Positions 19,384-21,722 of a DNA stretch of 21,722 nt are shown here, in pieces. The stretch covers positions 1 through 21,722 of the forward strand of contig NZ_QFRA01000030.1 in the NCBI RefSeq assembly GCF_003243515.1, written 5' to 3'. The notes under the pieces are model-generated. The model was not told the DNA's origin. It did not search any database and worked only from the letters and a program-made list of their open reading frames with translations. The translations under genes were made by a program, and so were the position numbers. Positions within the stretch are counted from its first letter, which is position 1, and each line of letters begins with the position of its first letter. The DNA comes from Corynebacterium kroppenstedtii (GTDB lineage: Bacteria; Actinomycetota; Actinomycetes; Mycobacteriales; Mycobacteriaceae).

Positions 19384-20898
19384 CTACTTCTCCGGCATCA
19401 TGGAGCCAGTTTCCATGAAACGAGTGTGGAAATTGAATGCCTCGTGGAGGTCATGAGGAGTGTGCAATCCGGATGCGTTCTTCTCTGCCCGCTCCACGTA
19501 CTCCAACAGCGGCTCGCGATAGTCCGGGTAGGCACAGTTCTCGATGATCTTCCGGGAACGCTGCCGCGGAGCAAGTCCACGCAGATCTGCCAGACCCTGC
19601 TCAGTGATGATCACGTCGACGTCGTGCTCATTGTGGTCAACGTGGGAAACCATGGGCACGATGGCGGAGATAGCGCCGCCCTTTGCGCGCGATGGCGACA
19701 CGAAGCACGACACAAAGGCATTACGTGTAAAGTCGCCGGATCCGCCGATGCCGTTCATCATCTTGGAGCCCGTGACGTGGGTGGAGTTGACGTTGCCGTA
19801 AATGTCGGCCTCAATCATTCCGTTACATGCAATCACGCCGAGGCGTCGGATAACTTCTGGGTGGTTGGAGATTTCCTGCGGGCGCAGAACAATCTTCTTG
19901 GCGTACTCAGCAGCATTTTCGTTGACCCGGTGCGCGTATTCCGGCGACAGCGAGAATGCGGTTGCCGACGCCACCGTCATGGTGTCCTGGTCCATCAGGT
20001 CGATCATCCCGTCCTGGATAACCTCCGTGTAGGACGTGATGTGGTGATACGGTCCTTCCAACAGCCCCGCGAGAACAGCGTTCGGAATGTTCCCCACACC
20101 GGACTGCATCGGAAGCAGTTCCTTGGTCAGGCGCCCAGCCTTGACCTCTCCGTCGAGGAAATCAAGCAGGTAGTTGGCGATCTTCTTGGAATCGTCGTCG
20201 ATCGGCTTGAACGGCGAGTTGCGGTCCGCAGCGTCGGTTTCGATGACTGCGATGACCTTGTCGACGTCGATATCAATGTAGGGGGTTCCGATCCTGTCAC
20301 CGGGGTCGGTGATCGGAATCGGCTGACGGTTAGGCAGCTGACCATAGCTCCAGATGTCATGCATGCCTTCGAGGTCTTCGGACTGCCAGGAGTTAACCTC
20401 AATAATGATTTTCTTGGCATTACGCAGGTAGTTTGTCGAGTTACCGACGGACGACGAGGGAATGATTGCCCCATCTTCCTTAATGCGCACCGCCTCAACG
20501 ACGGCCACGTCGGTTGGCCCGAAAAACCCCTGGTCCAGGAGCATTCCCGAGTGTGAGAGGTGAATGTCGCTGTAGTACGTGTCGCCAGCGTTGATCCGCT
20601 TACGAAGAGTCGGGTCAGATTGGTACGGCATGCGCCAGTTGATGCCGTTGACCTCGGCTAATGCGCCGTCGAGTTCCGGGGCAGTCGATGCACCAGTCAT
20701 CACATTGACTTTGAATTCTTCACCGCGGTCATGTGCCTCTTTGATCCGGCGGGCCAGGGCTTGAGGGAATTCTTTGGGATATCCGGCACCGGTGAATCCA
20801 CTGAAGCCGATCTGATCGCCGGGGTTGATCTTGGCGGCGGCTTCGTCGGCACTCATGATGAGGCCTTGCAACTTCGGGTTGGCTATCCGTCCTGACAT
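19384..20898 (-). CDS. actA: Acetyl-CoA hydrolase / succinyl-CoA:acetate CoA-transferase
   Basis: This family I CoA-transferase (Cat1/AarC type) exchanges CoA between succinyl-CoA or propionyl-CoA and acetate. C. glutamicum uses its counterpart (cat/actA) to activate acetate and propionate. The 504-residue length is typical. GFSGFTGAGYPKEFP (31-45), the likely catalytic Glu292 in SYTEVIQDG, GSGDFTRNAF, and the C-terminal VIITEQGLADLRGLAPRQR are family landmarks. AGGAGG lies six bases before the ATG. The gene diverges from dus across a spacer with two palindromes. RamA, encoded earlier in the window, is a natural candidate regulator of acetate genes, but this is inference. Confidence 0.94.
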   Translation of the reverse strand: MSGRIANPKLQGLIMSADEAAAKINPGDQIGFSGFTGAGYPKEFPQALARRIKEAHDRGEEFKVNVMTGASTAPELDGALAEVNGINWRMPYQSDPTLRKRINAGDTYYSDIHLSHSGMLLDQGFFGPTDVAVVEAVRIKEDGAIIPSSSVGNSTNYLRNAKKIIIEVNSWQSEDLEGMHDIWSYGQLPNRQPIPITDPGDRIGTPYIDIDVDKVIAVIETDAADRNSPFKPIDDDSKKIANYLLDFLDGEVKAGRLTKELLPMQSGVGNIPNAVLAGLLEGPYHHITSYTEVIQDGMIDLMDQDTMTVASATAFSLSPEYAHRVNENAAEYAKKIVLRPQEISNHPEVIRRLGVIACNGMIEADIYGNVNSTHVTGSKMMNGIGGSGDFTRNAFVSCFVSPSRAKGGAISAIVPMVSHVDHNEHDVDVIITEQGLADLRGLAPRQRSRKIIENCAYPDYREPLLEYVERAEKNASGLHTPHDLHEAFNFHTRFMETGSMMPEK

Positions 20899-20988
20899 AT
20901 TTTCCTCCTGTGCTCCCGCCGCAATTCCTGGTCAATCGGGGGTTCTCGCTACATTCCACGTCCGTAATTTGGTGTGTCGTCGAGGGGG

Positions 20989-21021
20989 CACCGCTCGGTG
21001 AGGCGCACCACGATCGTGGTG
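20989..21021. promoter_or_regulatory. Two adjacent palindromes upstream of the CoA-transferase gene
   Basis: CACCG-CT-CGGTG (20989-21000) and the 16-bp perfect palindrome CACCACGATCGTGGTG (21006-21021) both have CACC/GGTG outer arms. Their centres are 19 bases apart. They look like a two-site operator for an unknown dimeric regulator. Confidence 0.4.
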
Positions 21022-21114
21022 TGTTGTTACGTGTACCACTTTAGGTCAAGAGGAGGACAGAAACGGCAGTCTTAGCCCAGACTATTCCCCTAAATGGGTT
21101 TCCCCTTCCCTCGC

Positions 21115-21143
21115 TTGGTGTGAGATTCACACACGTTTACACT
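21115..21143 (+). promoter_or_regulatory. dus promoter with an internal palindrome
   Basis: TTGGTG (21115-21120) and TACACT (21138-21143) are 17 bases apart, and the -10 ends six bases before the GTG of dus. GTGTGA-GAT-TCACAC (21118-21132) overlaps the -35 and spacer, where a bound protein would block RNA polymerase. Confidence 0.6.
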
Positions 21144-21149
21144 GGCACG

Positions 21150-21722
21150 GTGATTTCTGGATCCCGCGCACCCCTCCGAATCGGCCCATTTGAGCTATCG
21201 TCCCCCGTCGTTCTTGCACCTATGGCGGGGGTAACAAATGTGGCTTTTCGGTTGTTGTGTCGTGAACTCGAGATAGAAAAAACGGGGACGACGTCGGGGC
21301 TCTATGTCTGCGAGATGGTGACCGCGCGAGCACTCGTCGAGAGGAACGAGAAAACTCTGCACATGACGGAGTTCGCTCCCGAAGAAACACCACGCAGCAT
21401 GCAGTTGTACACGACGGATCCGAAGTGGACGTACGAAGCTGCTCGCATGATTGCCGACAACAACCTGACTGACCACATCGACATGAATTTTGGGTGCCCG
21501 GTGCCGAAGGTGACTCGACGAGGTGGCGGAGCTGCACTGCCCTATAAGCGACGCCTGTTCGGCGAGATTGTCGCAGCGGCCGTCCGTGGTGTCGAGGGAA
21601 CGACGATCCCTGTCACGGTCAAAATGCGGACGGGTATCGACGACGACCATCTGACGTTTTTGGACGCGGGTGCGATTGCCGCCGCGGAGGGCGCCCAGGC
21701 TGTGGCGTTACACGCGCGGACG
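21150..21722 (+). CDS. dus: tRNA-dihydrouridine synthase, 5' part (cut by window end)
   Basis: Dus reduces uridine to dihydrouridine in tRNA D-loops with FMN and NADPH. The visible 191 codons start at GTG 21150. They contain the FMN-binding start VVLAPMAGVTNVAFR (20-34), CEMVTARAL, and the active-site segment DMNFGCPVPKVTRRGGGAAL with the catalytic Cys116. VTVKMRTG follows. This is the NifR3/DusB-like type usual in actinobacteria. There is no Shine-Dalgarno sequence; the start is placed by the promoter, whose -10 box ends six bases before it, and by family length. The frame is open at the window end. Confidence 0.9.
   Translation, partial: MISGSRAPLRIGPFELSSPVVLAPMAGVTNVAFRLLCRELEIEKTGTTSGLYVCEMVTARALVERNEKTLHMTEFAPEETPRSMQLYTTDPKWTYEAARMIADNNLTDHIDMNFGCPVPKVTRRGGGAALPYKRRLFGEIVAAAVRGVEGTTIPVTVKMRTGIDDDHLTFLDAGAIAAAEGAQAVALHART

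Larger units (their letters stand above)
20899..21149. other. Divergent spacer between the CoA-transferase and dus genes
   Basis: No gene is seen. It holds G5 runs at 20938-20942 and 20984-20988, the palindromes at 20989-21000 and 21006-21021, and the dus promoter with a TGTGA/TCACA palindrome. The G runs are the kind of box RamA binds. Confidence 0.5.

Noticed and set aside
19276..20556. Long plus-strand open frame (426 codons) opposite the CoA-transferase gene
   Set aside because: The minus-strand frame matches a known enzyme along its full length. The plus-strand product is His/Val/Asp/Arg-rich with no domain, a usual shadow of a GC-biased gene.
1..21722. CRISPR array or phage/defence cluster
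   Set aside because: No regularly spaced repeats of suitable length and no recognisable cas, restriction, toxin-antitoxin or phage structural genes were found.

Overview
The window looks like the chromosome of a Corynebacterium or a close relative of moderate GC. The reasons are the gene order murA / pduO / ramA / DUF2505 / echA / cysK / cysE / small GNAT, followed later by the acetate CoA-transferase and dus genes; a LuxR-type regulator that reads as RamA; an McbR-like TAGAC-N6-GTCTA-type site before cysK; and many start codons placed directly behind a -10 box (leaderless mRNAs, common in actinobacteria). The species cannot be fixed from the sequence alone.

Left part (1-7700), conserved core. 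murA (peptidoglycan precursor synthesis, with Asp in place of the fosfomycin-sensitive Cys) diverges from pduO (cobalamin adenosylation). Then come ramA, a DUF2505 protein and an enoyl-CoA hydratase, all on the minus strand. A 565-base spacer upstream of ramA holds RamA-type G/C boxes and a possible 32-residue leaderless small gene. cysK and cysE (cysteine synthesis) follow on the plus strand, separated by a strong terminator that also moves the cysE start downstream of the first in-frame ATG. A small GNAT protein and tRNA-Phe close this part.

Middle part (7970-15630), accessory. A minus-strand siderophore/cobalamin-type ABC importer (binding protein, permease, ATPase) is translationally coupled, but the binding-protein gene carries a one-base frameshift in a T5 run. 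After tRNA-Asp comes a plus-strand glpT-glpQ operon (glycerophosphodiester hydrolysis and glycerol-3-phosphate uptake) with a strong terminator. A small AT-richer patch then encodes two membrane proteins, one of them a TM2-domain protein interrupted by an in-frame TAA. It ends next to the 3' end of tRNA-Glu.

Right part (15830-21722). A four-gene glycine betaine/choline/carnitine-type ABC importer (ATPase, two permeases, lipoprotein) is tightly overlapped. Then come tRNA-Lys, the acetyl-CoA hydrolase/succinyl-CoA:acetate CoA-transferase gene (minus) and the 5' part of a tRNA-dihydrouridine synthase gene (plus), cut by the window end. The spacer between the last two holds several palindromes.

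No CRISPR array, insertion sequence, phage gene or obviously new multi-gene defence system is visible. The points most worth a second look are the two disrupted genes, the leaderless small ORF and structured spacer before ramA, the nested inverted repeat before the enoyl-CoA hydratase gene, and the palindromes between the CoA-transferase and dus genes.
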